DNA of 20,325 nt from an uncultured Lachnospiraceae bacterium (GTDB lineage: Bacteria; Bacillota; Clostridia; Lachnospirales; Lachnospiraceae). Each line of letters starts with the position of its first letter. The stretch's first letter is position 1. The stretch covers positions 1 to 20,325 of the forward strand of contig CAJURF010000069.1 of NCBI GenBank assembly GCA_910588825.1. Reading direction: 5' to 3'. The translations under genes and the position numbers were made by a program. Below, in pieces: positions 8,048-14,160 of this stretch. The notes beneath the pieces were generated by a model. That model was not told where the DNA came from, ran no database searches, and worked only from the letters and a program-made list of their open reading frames with translations.

Positions 8048-8075
8048 ATTATAACATATTCTGACAAATGCGCAA
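8048..8075 (-). promoter_or_regulatory. sigma-A promoter of trkA-trkH
   Basis: On the minus strand TTGCGC (8075-8070) and perfect TATAAT (8053-8048) are 16 bp apart, with an extended -10 TG before TATAAT. Transcription should begin near 8041. Confidence 0.7.
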
Positions 8076-8127
8076 CCGGCGGACAGCTCATTCTCCCTGC
8101 CAAATTCTCCCCCGTCTGCCATATGTA

Positions 8128-9288
8128 TCAGCTGCTTGATTCTTCCTTTTTCGGCGCCGGAAGAGTGCGCACGTTCACTCCGTTCACTTCAATATGGTCA
8201 TCTACCGTTATGATTAGGCACTGCCTTCCGTCGATCAGCCGGGTCTCCACCAGGTCTGCCCTCTCCGGATTAATGGTTACCACCACATCCGGCGTCTGGA
8301 TACTGAATTTTTTCTGGCTGGCAATATTAGAAGCCAAAAGAGGCGCCTGCTGTCCGGTCACCGCATCGAAGGTTTCCTCGAAAGCCTCCAGAGAATCTTC
8401 CGATGCTCCGCTGTCCGCCATCAGGCGGCGGATATCTTGTTTCTCCAGCGTCAAAGGTTCCGGCTCCTCCATCCGGTTATGCTCATCCAGCATCTCATTT
8501 AGCTCTTCGTGGATATTTTTCACCACTTCATAATCACATCGTTCCCCCAGCGTATCCGCCAGTAAAGTGTTGAATGTCTCCCTCTGTCCTGCTGCTGACA
8601 GGGGAAGATCACATCCCAGCACTGACGATATAAAATCCTCCTGCAGCTCTTCTGGTTTCTTTGAATAATACAAGGTGCTGTGGATGTCTGTATCCCTGTC
8701 CATCATGGCAGGAAATAAAAAGCCGTTTGCCGGGGCCTCCACAACCCAGTCCCGCACCCGTTCTTCAATGGCATTCGACTCCGGATTATAGCACAGCCCG
8801 CTTTTGGACAGTTTCACCGGACAGATACTGCACAGAATAAAATGATATACGCTGTCGGAAGCGTCAAACATCTCCGTTTTGTCGGAGGCTTTCCCCGGAA
8901 TGTCATAAACAGCATCAATGAGAAGAATCAAATAATTCTCCGGATGATAATAACTTTCCACCACTTTATCATAAAACTCCGACAACAGCTCATCCTGTTC
9001 CAGATGACTGTCCCGCAGCCGCAGCAAAAATTCCTGAGTTCCCCCTGACTCCTCCTGTTCCAGGGGAAACTCCATATTTAACAGGTTTTTTCCCAGGGTT
9101 CCGGACAAAGTGCGCCGGAAAATATCACAGTACTTGAAAACTTCCTCCTCAGACATGGATAAAAAAGCTTCGCGGAATGACAGCTTCTGTTCTTTCTCCG
9201 CATCTATATAACATCCGCAGATACGGCTGACCACCGCCTGCTCTGGTTTAAACTGCTTTTTGATCTCTGCAATTTCTTTTTTATTCAT
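8128..9288 (-). CDS. DUF4317 family protein of unknown function
   Basis: A 386-aa soluble protein that I recognise as the DUF4317 family of Clostridia, from its N-terminus MNKKEIAEIKKQF and the following RICGCYID segment. No membrane segment, signal peptide or catalytic motif is visible. The C-terminal third is acidic and glutamate-rich up to about residue 330, then turns to a beta-rich segment (QTPDVVVTINPERADLVETR) and ends in a short charged, serine-rich tail. The biochemical role is unknown. It is upstream of trkA on the same strand without a clear terminator, so some read-through is possible, but trkA has its own promoter. It is divergent from spoIIID. Its ribosome site is weak (GGGG about 12 bp before ATG). 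Confidence 0.85.
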   Translation of the reverse strand: MNKKEIAEIKKQFKPEQAVVSRICGCYIDAEKEQKLSFREAFLSMSEEEVFKYCDIFRRTLSGTLGKNLLNMEFPLEQEESGGTQEFLLRLRDSHLEQDELLSEFYDKVVESYYHPENYLILLIDAVYDIPGKASDKTEMFDASDSVYHFILCSICPVKLSKSGLCYNPESNAIEERVRDWVVEAPANGFLFPAMMDRDTDIHSTLYYSKKPEELQEDFISSVLGCDLPLSAAGQRETFNTLLADTLGERCDYEVVKNIHEELNEMLDEHNRMEEPEPLTLEKQDIRRLMADSGASEDSLEAFEETFDAVTGQQAPLLASNIASQKKFSIQTPDVVVTINPERADLVETRLIDGRQCLIITVDDHIEVNGVNVRTLPAPKKEESSS

Positions 9289-9333
9289 ATGTTATGTATA
9301 CCCCGCTTTCCCCTTTGATGATAGTGTCTATAT

Positions 9334-9362
9334 ATTTTGCCTGTCTTTCCCTGGATTGTCAA
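9334..9362 (-). promoter_or_regulatory. candidate sigma-A promoter of the DUF4317 gene
   Basis: A perfect -35 TTGACA (9362-9357) is followed after 17 bp by CAAAAT (9339-9334), a poor -10 box. It overlaps nothing coding and is back to back with the spoIIID control region. Confidence 0.45.
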
Positions 9363-9370
9363 GAGAATAT

Positions 9371-9398
9371 TCTAATTGCCCATTTTACCGCATAGATT
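9371..9398 (+). promoter_or_regulatory. candidate sigma-E promoter of spoIIID
   Basis: TCTAATT (9371-9377) and CATAGATT (9391-9398) are 13 bp apart. Mother-cell sigma-E promoters in Bacillus resemble KMATATT, then 14-15 bp, then CATACAMT. Here the CATA core is intact, the -35 box matches at 5 of 7 positions and the spacer is one base short. spoIIID is sigma-E dependent in known spore formers, which makes the position meaningful. The start would be near 9404, about 12 bp before the ribosome site. Confidence 0.45.
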
Positions 9399-9426
9399 GT
9401 AAAAACAGTTCATTTAGAGGCTATTT

Positions 9427-9573
9427 TTGAAAGATTATATTGAAGAGCGGGCTGTTGAGATCGCTCATTATATTATTAATTCCAAAGCAACTGTAAGACA
9501 AACCGCCAAGAAATTTGGAATTAGCAAAAGCACCGTACATACGGTAGTCATAAAACGGAACGGTTTTCTATAA
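9427..9573 (+). CDS. spoIIID: spoIIID 5' part, interrupted after codon 38 by the recombinase element
   Basis: Encodes the N-terminal part of SpoIIID, the small mother-cell DNA-binding regulator that acts with sigma-E and helps switch on sigK. The start is TTG at 9427, with AGAGG (9416-9420) 6 bp upstream. Residues 1-38 (KDYIEERAVEIAHYI, then KATVRQTAKKFGISKSTVH with the helix-turn-helix) follow the family closely. After H38 the sequence turns into an unrelated tail, TVVIKRNGFL, and stops, giving a 48-aa product without the C-terminal basic region. The missing part is found at 15662-15823. Joining 9427-9539 to 15670-15823 gives 88 aa against about 93 in Bacillus. In the unrearranged state this product is presumably inactive. 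Confidence 0.88.
   Translation: MKDYIEERAVEIAHYIINSKATVRQTAKKFGISKSTVHTVVIKRNGFL
9532..9541 (+). repeat. left attachment core of the spoIIID element
   Basis: ACCGTACATA, identical to 15662-15671. To the left it continues as spoIIID coding sequence (AGC before ACC). To the right it continues in the element as CGGT, so that ACCGTA and TACGGT form an inverted repeat around CA (9532-9545). The CA at 9538-9539 is the likely 2-bp crossover site of the serine recombinase. Confidence 0.82.
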
Positions 9574-9590
9574 AATTCACATTCTATTCA

Positions 9591-9619
9591 TTGACACTTG
9601 TACGATTTCGTACTATAAT
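9591..9619 (+). promoter_or_regulatory. consensus sigma-A promoter of marR-MATE
   Basis: TTGACA (9591-9596) and TATAAT (9614-9619) with a 17-bp spacer match the consensus at every position. The spacer contains a palindromic operator, so such a strong promoter is probably held off by the repressor it encodes. Confidence 0.88.
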
Positions 9620-9639
9620 CCCTATGTACGATTTCATAC
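9600..9639. promoter_or_regulatory. two MarR-type operator copies flanking the -10 box
   Basis: Copy 1 (9600-9613) is GTACGATTTCGTAC, a perfect 6-bp inverted repeat with a 2-bp centre, filling the spacer between -35 and -10. Copy 2 (9626-9639) is GTACGATTTCATAC, differing by one base, located just after the transcription start. They are 26 bp apart. Occupation of either copy would block RNA polymerase, the usual autorepression arrangement of MarR regulators. Confidence 0.75.
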
Positions 9640-9684
9640 AGGTGCTTTTTATTTCCGAATTTCTATGATTCATGGAGGTTTTCT

Positions 9685-10167
9685 ATGGACAAATTGATGA
9701 CAGCAGAGCTGAAGCGTTTCAATTATCTCACCAACGAGATTGACGCTGCTTACCACGAAGCTGCCAGAAAACTTCATCTGTCTGACAGCGCACTGATTAT
9801 TCTCTATACCATCTGCAACTACGGGGACAGCTGTCTATTGAGTGATATTCACAGATTGTCCGGAATCAGCAGACAGACTATCAATTCTTCCCTGCGCAGA
9901 CTGGAGGCAGACGGCATTGTATATCTGAAAGTATTTGAGGGAAAAAAGAAAAAAGTATACCTGACTGCCAAAGGACAGGAACTGGCTGAAAATACCGCTG
10001 TCCGCTTAATCGAAATCGAAAACAGTATATTTGCCTCCTGGAAAGAAGATGAAAAGATGCTGTACCTGGAACTGACCCAGAGATATCTGTTGTCTTTTCA
10101 GGAAAGCATAAAAGAACTAAATTTTATACAAAAGAACCCGGGTGAAGAAAGGAATTATCCGAAATGA
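9685..10167 (+). CDS. MarR family transcriptional regulator
   Basis: A 160-aa winged-helix regulator. The DNA-binding part runs from about residue 30 to 100: the helix SDIHRLSGISRQTINSSLRRL carries the recognition helix, and DGIVYLKVFEGKKKKVYLTAKG forms the wing. Flanking N- and C-terminal helices would build the dimer. GGAGG about 8 bp upstream supports ATG at 9685. Its stop overlaps the start of the MATE gene (ATGA), indicating translational coupling, so it most likely represses itself and the exporter and is released by a substrate of that exporter. It lies inside the spoIIID element, 50 bp from the left core, and would be removed on excision. Confidence 0.93.
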   Translation: MDKLMTAELKRFNYLTNEIDAAYHEAARKLHLSDSALIILYTICNYGDSCLLSDIHRLSGISRQTINSSLRRLEADGIVYLKVFEGKKKKVYLTAKGQELAENTAVRLIEIENSIFASWKEDEKMLYLELTQRYLLSFQESIKELNFIQKNPGEERNYPK

Positions 10168-11492
10168 ATATACAATTGTCTGACCACTTTGATTATAAGA
10201 AACTGCTGCGCTTCACGATGCCATCCATTGTCATGATGATTTTCACTTCCATCTATGGCGTAGTGGACGGTTTCTTTGTCTCTAATTTTGTTGGAAAAAC
10301 CCCTTTTGCCGCCGTGAATTTCATTATGCCCTTTCTGATGATTCTGGGCGCTGTGGGATTTATGTTCGGCACCGGGGGAAGTGCACTCATTGCCATAACC
10401 ATCGGCGCTGGTGACCGCAGGCGGGCAAACCGCCTGTTTTCTCTGTTTGTGTATGTGTCAGCCATCTGTGGTATACTGATTGCCGTTTTCGGCTTTCTCT
10501 TTATCCGCCCCATCGCCAGCATGCTGGGAGCTGAGGGCACCCTGCTGGACCAGTGCGTATCTTACGGACGCATTCTTCTGCCCGCACTGCCTGCGCTCAT
10601 ACTGGAATATGAATTCCTCAGCTACTTTTCCACTGCGGAAAAGCCACAGCTGGGACTTGCTTTTACCATAGCCGCAGGTGTGACCAATATGGTTTTGGAT
10701 GCTCTTTTTGTGGCTGTGTTTCACTGGGGACTGACAGGCGCGGCGGCTGCCACCGCACTCAGCCAGGCAGTGGGCGGTATTGCCCCTTTATTTTATTTCT
10801 GCTGCCCCAATACCAGTATTCTGAGGCTCACAAAAACAAAATTTGACGGAAAAGCCTTGTTAAAAGCCTGCACAAATGGTTCCTCTGAATTAATGTCCAA
10901 TATCTCCATGTCCTTGGTCAGCATGTTGTACAACGCACAGCTGATCCGATACGCCGGGGAGGACGGCGTGGCGGCATATGGCGTCCTGATGTATGTGAAC
11001 TTTGTCTTTCTCGCTGCATTTATCGGATATTCTGTAGGTGCGGCACCTGTCATTGGATACCATTTTGGCGCAGCCAATCATGGGGAAATGCAGAACCTGC
11101 TCAAAAAAAGCCTCATTATTATTGGTATCTGCTCCATCACCATGTTCTGTCTGGCCGAACTGCTGGCCCAGCCGTTTTCTGTCATTTTTGTGGGCTATGA
11201 CCCAGATCTTATGGCTCTGACCCAGAAAGGATTCCGAATTTTCTCCTTTTCCTTTTTATTTGCGGGAATCGCCATCTACGGCTCCTCATTTTTTACCGCT
11301 CTTGGAAATGGACTGATTTCAGCATTAATCTCCTTTCTGCGTACTTTACTGTTTCAGACCGCTGCAGTGCTGATATTCCCTCTCCTCTGGGGAATCGACG
11401 GTATCTGGATATCCATCGCCGCAGCAGAATTGATGGCTGCGGCTGTGACCGCTTTATTTCTTATCAAGAAACGTTCCAAATATCATTATTAA
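10164..11492 (+). CDS. MATE family multidrug efflux transporter (element cargo)
   Basis: A 442-aa inner-membrane exporter with about twelve membrane segments in two homologous halves, belonging to the DinF/NorM-like MATE group that drives drug or metabolite export with Na+ or H+. The N-terminal half includes FTMPSIVMMIFTSIYGVVDGFFVS, and the conserved MFGTGGSALIAITIGAGDRRRANRLF loop; the second half repeats this around PVIGYHFGAANH. The start ATG overlaps the marR stop, with AAAGGAA upstream as ribosome site. Together with marR it forms an inducible efflux unit; the substrate cannot be read from sequence. A second, clearly different MATE gene lies at 15981-17312 outside the element. Confidence 0.92.
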   Translation: MNIQLSDHFDYKKLLRFTMPSIVMMIFTSIYGVVDGFFVSNFVGKTPFAAVNFIMPFLMILGAVGFMFGTGGSALIAITIGAGDRRRANRLFSLFVYVSAICGILIAVFGFLFIRPIASMLGAEGTLLDQCVSYGRILLPALPALILEYEFLSYFSTAEKPQLGLAFTIAAGVTNMVLDALFVAVFHWGLTGAAAATALSQAVGGIAPLFYFCCPNTSILRLTKTKFDGKALLKACTNGSSELMSNISMSLVSMLYNAQLIRYAGEDGVAAYGVLMYVNFVFLAAFIGYSVGAAPVIGYHFGAANHGEMQNLLKKSLIIIGICSITMFCLAELLAQPFSVIFVGYDPDLMALTQKGFRIFSFSFLFAGIAIYGSSFFTALGNGLISALISFLRTLLFQTAAVLIFPLLWGIDGIWISIAAAELMAAAVTALFLIKKRSKYHY

Positions 11493-11496
11493 GAAA

Positions 11497-11517
11497 GAAT
11501 CCGGCAAAGCCGGATTC
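11497..11517 (-). terminator. hairpin terminator of the chemoreceptor-hemerythrin operon
   Basis: GAATCCGGC (11497-11505) pairs with GCCGGATTC (11509-11517) around a 3-nt loop. On the minus strand it is followed by TTTCTTAATAAT, a reasonable U-rich tail. On the plus strand, where it follows the MATE gene directly, it is followed by C residues, so it probably serves the minus strand better. Confidence 0.65.
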
Positions 11518-11520
11518 CCC

Positions 11521-11564
11521 CGCGCCTGAGGGCGGCTGCATCAGCCGCCCTCTTCCTTGGCGCG
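11521..11564. terminator. nested GC-rich hairpin between converging cargo operons
   Basis: An inner perfect 11-bp stem (GAGGGCGGCTG, 11528-11538, with CAGCCGCCCTC, 11542-11552, loop CAT) is enclosed by a second 6-bp pairing, CGCGCC (11521-11526) with GGCGCG (11559-11564). It lies between the ends of the MATE and hemerythrin genes. There is no U-tract, so it may pause or stop polymerase only together with the neighbouring hairpin. Confidence 0.5.
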
Positions 11565-11581
11565 TAGTGCGGGACAGTTCC

Positions 11582-11983
11582 TTACCGGGCTTTGAGATGT
11601 GCAGCAAGTTTCGTGTCTTCCTGTTTGATGTGATTGACCAGCCATCCGCCAATGGCTGTGTTCACCTGCCCCACCAATGCAATTGTCGGTCCCTCTTTTT
11701 CCAAGCGCCCACATAAATCTTTCACCACTTTTTTGAAGTTTTCATGATATTTACGGTGATTTATGTAGTCCGGATACCGGCTCTGCTTCTGAAGCGTTTC
11801 TTCGTGGGAAAAATGTTTTGCCGTATACTCAGAGAGAAAATGGGTGGTTTTCTCCAGTTCCCCTCTGCCTTTCCCAGAAGAACAGGCACTCAGCAGGTCA
11901 TTGATGGCCTGAATCAACTGGCGGTGCTCGGAATCAATAGCCGCATTTCCAGTTTCTAAATCCTTTGTAAATTGATACACCAT
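11582..11983 (-). CDS. bacteriohemerythrin
   Basis: A 133-aa four-helix di-iron protein that binds O2. All seven metal ligands can be placed: H20 (SEH), H57 and E61 (HFSHEE), H76 and H80 (NHRKYH), and H118 and D123 (HIKQED). Such proteins scavenge, store or sense oxygen in anaerobes and microaerophiles. AGGAGG 9 bp before the ATG supports the start. It is 26 bp downstream of a chemoreceptor gene on the same strand, so the pair is probably one operon. The pairing suggests a link between oxygen or redox exposure and movement, but that is inference. The gene is cargo of the spoIIID element. Confidence 0.94.
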   Translation of the reverse strand: MVYQFTKDLETGNAAIDSEHRQLIQAINDLLSACSSGKGRGELEKTTHFLSEYTAKHFSHEETLQKQSRYPDYINHRKYHENFKKVVKDLCGRLEKEGPTIALVGQVNTAIGGWLVNHIKQEDTKLAAHLKAR

Positions 11984-12009
11984 AAATAAATACCTCCTAA
12001 AATGAATGA

Positions 12010-13689
12010 TTATCCGCGAAGCCGGAACTTCTGCACAGAAACTTTCAGTTCTTCCGCCTGACCCAGAAGTTCTTTGGCCGAAGTTGCTGATTTTTCAGCT
12101 GTAGATGCATTGGTCTGAACCACTCCGGATATCTGATCCATTCCCTGGGTGAGCTGTTCCAGCGCCTCCGCCTGTTTCGTAGCAGACATGGCAATCCGTT
12201 CCACCAGCTCAGTGGACCTCTGCGCCCCTGAAACGCCTATTGCCAGCGTCTCTGTGGTATCTGCAGACAGAGATGATCCATGCTCTACCAAATCCATAGA
12301 ATCCCGGATCAGCTTGGTAATATCATGGGCAGCCTCTGCACTCTTGTTTGCCAGACTCTGCACTTCATCAGCCACCACTGCAAACCCTTTGCCTGCGGAA
12401 CCGGCACGGGCTGCCTCCACCGCCGCATTCAATGCCAGAATATTTGTCTGGAAAGATATGTCCTCTATAGTTTTGATGATACCGCTTATCTGCTGGGAAG
12501 ACCTGGATATATCTGCCATAGCTGCTGTCAGATCTTCCATTTTCTGATTGCATACCTCCAGCTTCTGGGCAGCGTCAACAGAGCTTTTCTTAGCATCCTC
12601 TGCATCCTCAGATGTGCTTTTAACCTGATCAGACAGCGCCTGAATTCCCGATGCAAGCTCTTGCACAGCTGACGCCTGTTCTACCGCCCCATTTGACAGC
12701 ACCTGGGCATCTGACGCCACACGTTCAGACTCCGCTGTAACCAGCTCTGCCGTAGCATTAATATGAGAAAGAGCCTGATTCAGCGCATCTAAAATCCGGC
12801 GCATGGCTCCCTGAATGGGAAGAAATTCTCCCCGATAATCGTCTCCCACATCCAGATTCATATCGCCGTCTGCCATCTGTGCCAGCTTTGCATCAATATC
12901 ATTGATATATTTTTTAAGCTCCTGCTTCGTTTCATGAATAGAATCTACCAGCATTCCAATTTCCGAACTGTCCGGCTCCAATGAAAACTCTGCGGAAAGA
13001 TTTCCACAGGAAATCTCTTTCATCTGATCCCTCACCGAAATCACTGGACTTAAAATCTTTTTCCTGGTAACTCTCATAATCAGCAGCTGCATAATGCCTA
13101 CCAAAAATAATGCGATAATCAGCACGACCCGAATGGTGCCCACCTGCACAGACAGACTCTTTACCTGTTCCTGTGTTCTGGAAGCCAGCGTCTCTAGAAA
13201 CTGCTCCTTCAGAGAATTAATCTTTCCAATAGATGTGCTGTAGTCATTTCCATATACATAGTCCAAAGCTTCTGCCAGCCGCCCTGCCTGAACATTTTTC
13301 ATAGCCTCATCTTCCAGCGGAACCAATTCATTGGAGATAGAAGACATCTCATCTATCATCGCCTGCTCCCCGGAAGTAATCCCGATTTCCTGCAGCCCCG
13401 CAACACCTATATCCCTACTTTTCAGATTGTTGACTTCATTCCAATAATTGTCATAATGTTCCTGATCACCTGTAGACGCATAGGCACGCACCTCATTTGT
13501 AAGATAGGCGGAGCCGTTCATAAACTGATTGGCGTAGTACGTCAAATTAAACCGGTCCTCACTGGCAGCGTTTAACCGATTGGTTATTCTGCTGTTAAGT
13601 ATCAATAAAGCCACCATGATCAGCAGAGCCAGAATCGAGACCCCGTTTAAAATTATAATTAGTTTTGACTGATTCATTGCTTTTTTCAT
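12010..13689 (-). CDS. methyl-accepting chemotaxis protein
   Basis: A 559-aa transmembrane chemoreceptor. In order: TM1 (about 10-31), an outside four-helix-bundle-like sensory region (about 32-186), TM2 (187-207), a HAMP domain (208-261) with a second HAMP-like stretch, and the cytoplasmic signalling coiled coil. The hairpin tip that contacts CheA and CheW is intact: IEDISFQTNILALNAAVEAA begins near residue 408 and is followed by RAGSAGKGFAVVADEVQ. The open frame extends 14 codons further, but ATG at 13689 with AAAGGGGG 7 bp upstream is the better start. No PAS or haem site is visible, so the ligand is unknown. It is in an operon with bacteriohemerythrin inside the spoIIID element. Confidence 0.93.
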   Translation of the reverse strand: MKKAMNQSKLIIILNGVSILALLIMVALLILNSRITNRLNAASEDRFNLTYYANQFMNGSAYLTNEVRAYASTGDQEHYDNYWNEVNNLKSRDIGVAGLQEIGITSGEQAMIDEMSSISNELVPLEDEAMKNVQAGRLAEALDYVYGNDYSTSIGKINSLKEQFLETLASRTQEQVKSLSVQVGTIRVVLIIALFLVGIMQLLIMRVTRKKILSPVISVRDQMKEISCGNLSAEFSLEPDSSEIGMLVDSIHETKQELKKYINDIDAKLAQMADGDMNLDVGDDYRGEFLPIQGAMRRILDALNQALSHINATAELVTAESERVASDAQVLSNGAVEQASAVQELASGIQALSDQVKSTSEDAEDAKKSSVDAAQKLEVCNQKMEDLTAAMADISRSSQQISGIIKTIEDISFQTNILALNAAVEAARAGSAGKGFAVVADEVQSLANKSAEAAHDITKLIRDSMDLVEHGSSLSADTTETLAIGVSGAQRSTELVERIAMSATKQAEALEQLTQGMDQISGVVQTNASTAEKSATSAKELLGQAEELKVSVQKFRLRG

Positions 13690-13713
13690 CTCAGTCCCCC
13701 TTTCACCCTTATA

Positions 13714-13742
13714 AGTGTACAAAACATTCAATAAAATTTCAA
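13714..13742 (-). promoter_or_regulatory. candidate sigma-A promoter of the chemoreceptor operon
   Basis: On the minus strand TTGAAA (13742-13737) and TACACT (13719-13714) are 17 bp apart, about 25 bp before the ATG's leader. The -10 box is a weak 4 of 6 match. No sigma-D (flagellar) promoter was seen. Confidence 0.4.
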
Positions 13743-13827
13743 CAGTATGGGGGAAAAATATTTATATATTTCATAATTGTCCAGCGCTTCACGGTTACCA
13801 CCAAAAATCCATTGGAAACAGCCTTCG

Positions 13828-13856
13828 TAATATTTATTTCTTCACTTTCATATGTT
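13828..13856 (+). promoter_or_regulatory. sigma-E-like mother-cell promoter of the recombinase operon
   Basis: TAATATT (13828-13834) matches the sigma-E -35 pattern KMATATT at all seven positions. After the preferred 14-bp spacer, CATATGTT (13849-13856) keeps the CATA core of the -10 pattern CATACAMT and matches 5 of 8. The start would lie near 13863. This would make the recombinase a mother-cell product, as spoIVCA is in Bacillus. Confidence 0.6.
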
Positions 13857-13873
13857 TAAAAAACAACAGGTTC

Positions 13874-13933
13874 CTGGAAAGCTGAAATCCACAGGATTTC
13901 CAGCTATATTCATCCGGCAGCTGCAGGTGCCGG
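13874..13933 (+). promoter_or_regulatory. structured leader of the recombinase operon
   Basis: Two hairpins can form in the leader. GCTGAAATCC (13881-13890) pairs with the segment 13894-13904 with a single bulge; alternatively CTGGAAA (13874-13880) pairs with TTTCCAG (13897-13903). Downstream CCGGCA (13914-13919) pairs with TGCCGG (13928-13933). Together they occupy much of the roughly 110 nt between the promoter and the G-run ribosome site at 13965-13970. Confidence 0.4.
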
Positions 13934-13977
13934 GACTTTCCGGGAATGCTCAGAGACCACCAAAGGGGGGATTTTCC

Positions 13978-14160
13978 ATTTCAACAAAAACTAAATTAAA
14001 ATTTTGCTTTCACAATCCGAACACGCCTGAAGCTGCAGCCTGCCGCATAGCGGAACTGTTAATCAAAGTCAATCAGGAAAAATTAAAGCGCATTCTGCAG
14101 GCAGAAGCTGAAAAACGTATAGGGACAGATAACACTTTTATCCAGGAGAAAATCATATGA
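13978..14160 (+). CDS. small protein translationally coupled to the recombinase, unknown function
   Basis: This frame ends with TGA overlapping the recombinase ATG (ATGA), which favours a real, coupled gene. Its coding-like part, FCFHNPNTPEAAACRIAELL followed by a charged helix, begins after a strong G-run ribosome site (13965-13970). The only start-like codon at a suitable distance is ATT at 13978, which would give 60 aa; this is unusual and uncertain. The frame stays open back to an ATG at 13852, but that ATG is within the sigma-E -10 box and has no ribosome site. The protein is mostly helical and basic-acidic mixed, with no motif I recognise. From position alone it could be a recombination directionality factor for the recombinase, as small proteins serve other sporulation excision systems. 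Confidence 0.5.
   Translation: MSTKTKLKFCFHNPNTPEAAACRIAELLIKVNQEKLKRILQAEAEKRIGTDNTFIQEKII

Noticed and set aside
7321..8064. A 247-codon open frame on the plus strand opposite trkA, and similar long frames opposite the CDF and serine recombinase genes
   Set aside because: They are antisense to well-conserved genes, have no ribosome sites and their translations have no recognisable domains.
13852..13977. The first 42 codons of a longer frame before the recombinase, starting at ATG 13852
   Set aside because: The ATG lies in a sigma-E-like -10 box, has no ribosome site, and the translated part looks non-coding (proline-rich, hairpin DNA). Only the part after the G-run is treated as a gene.
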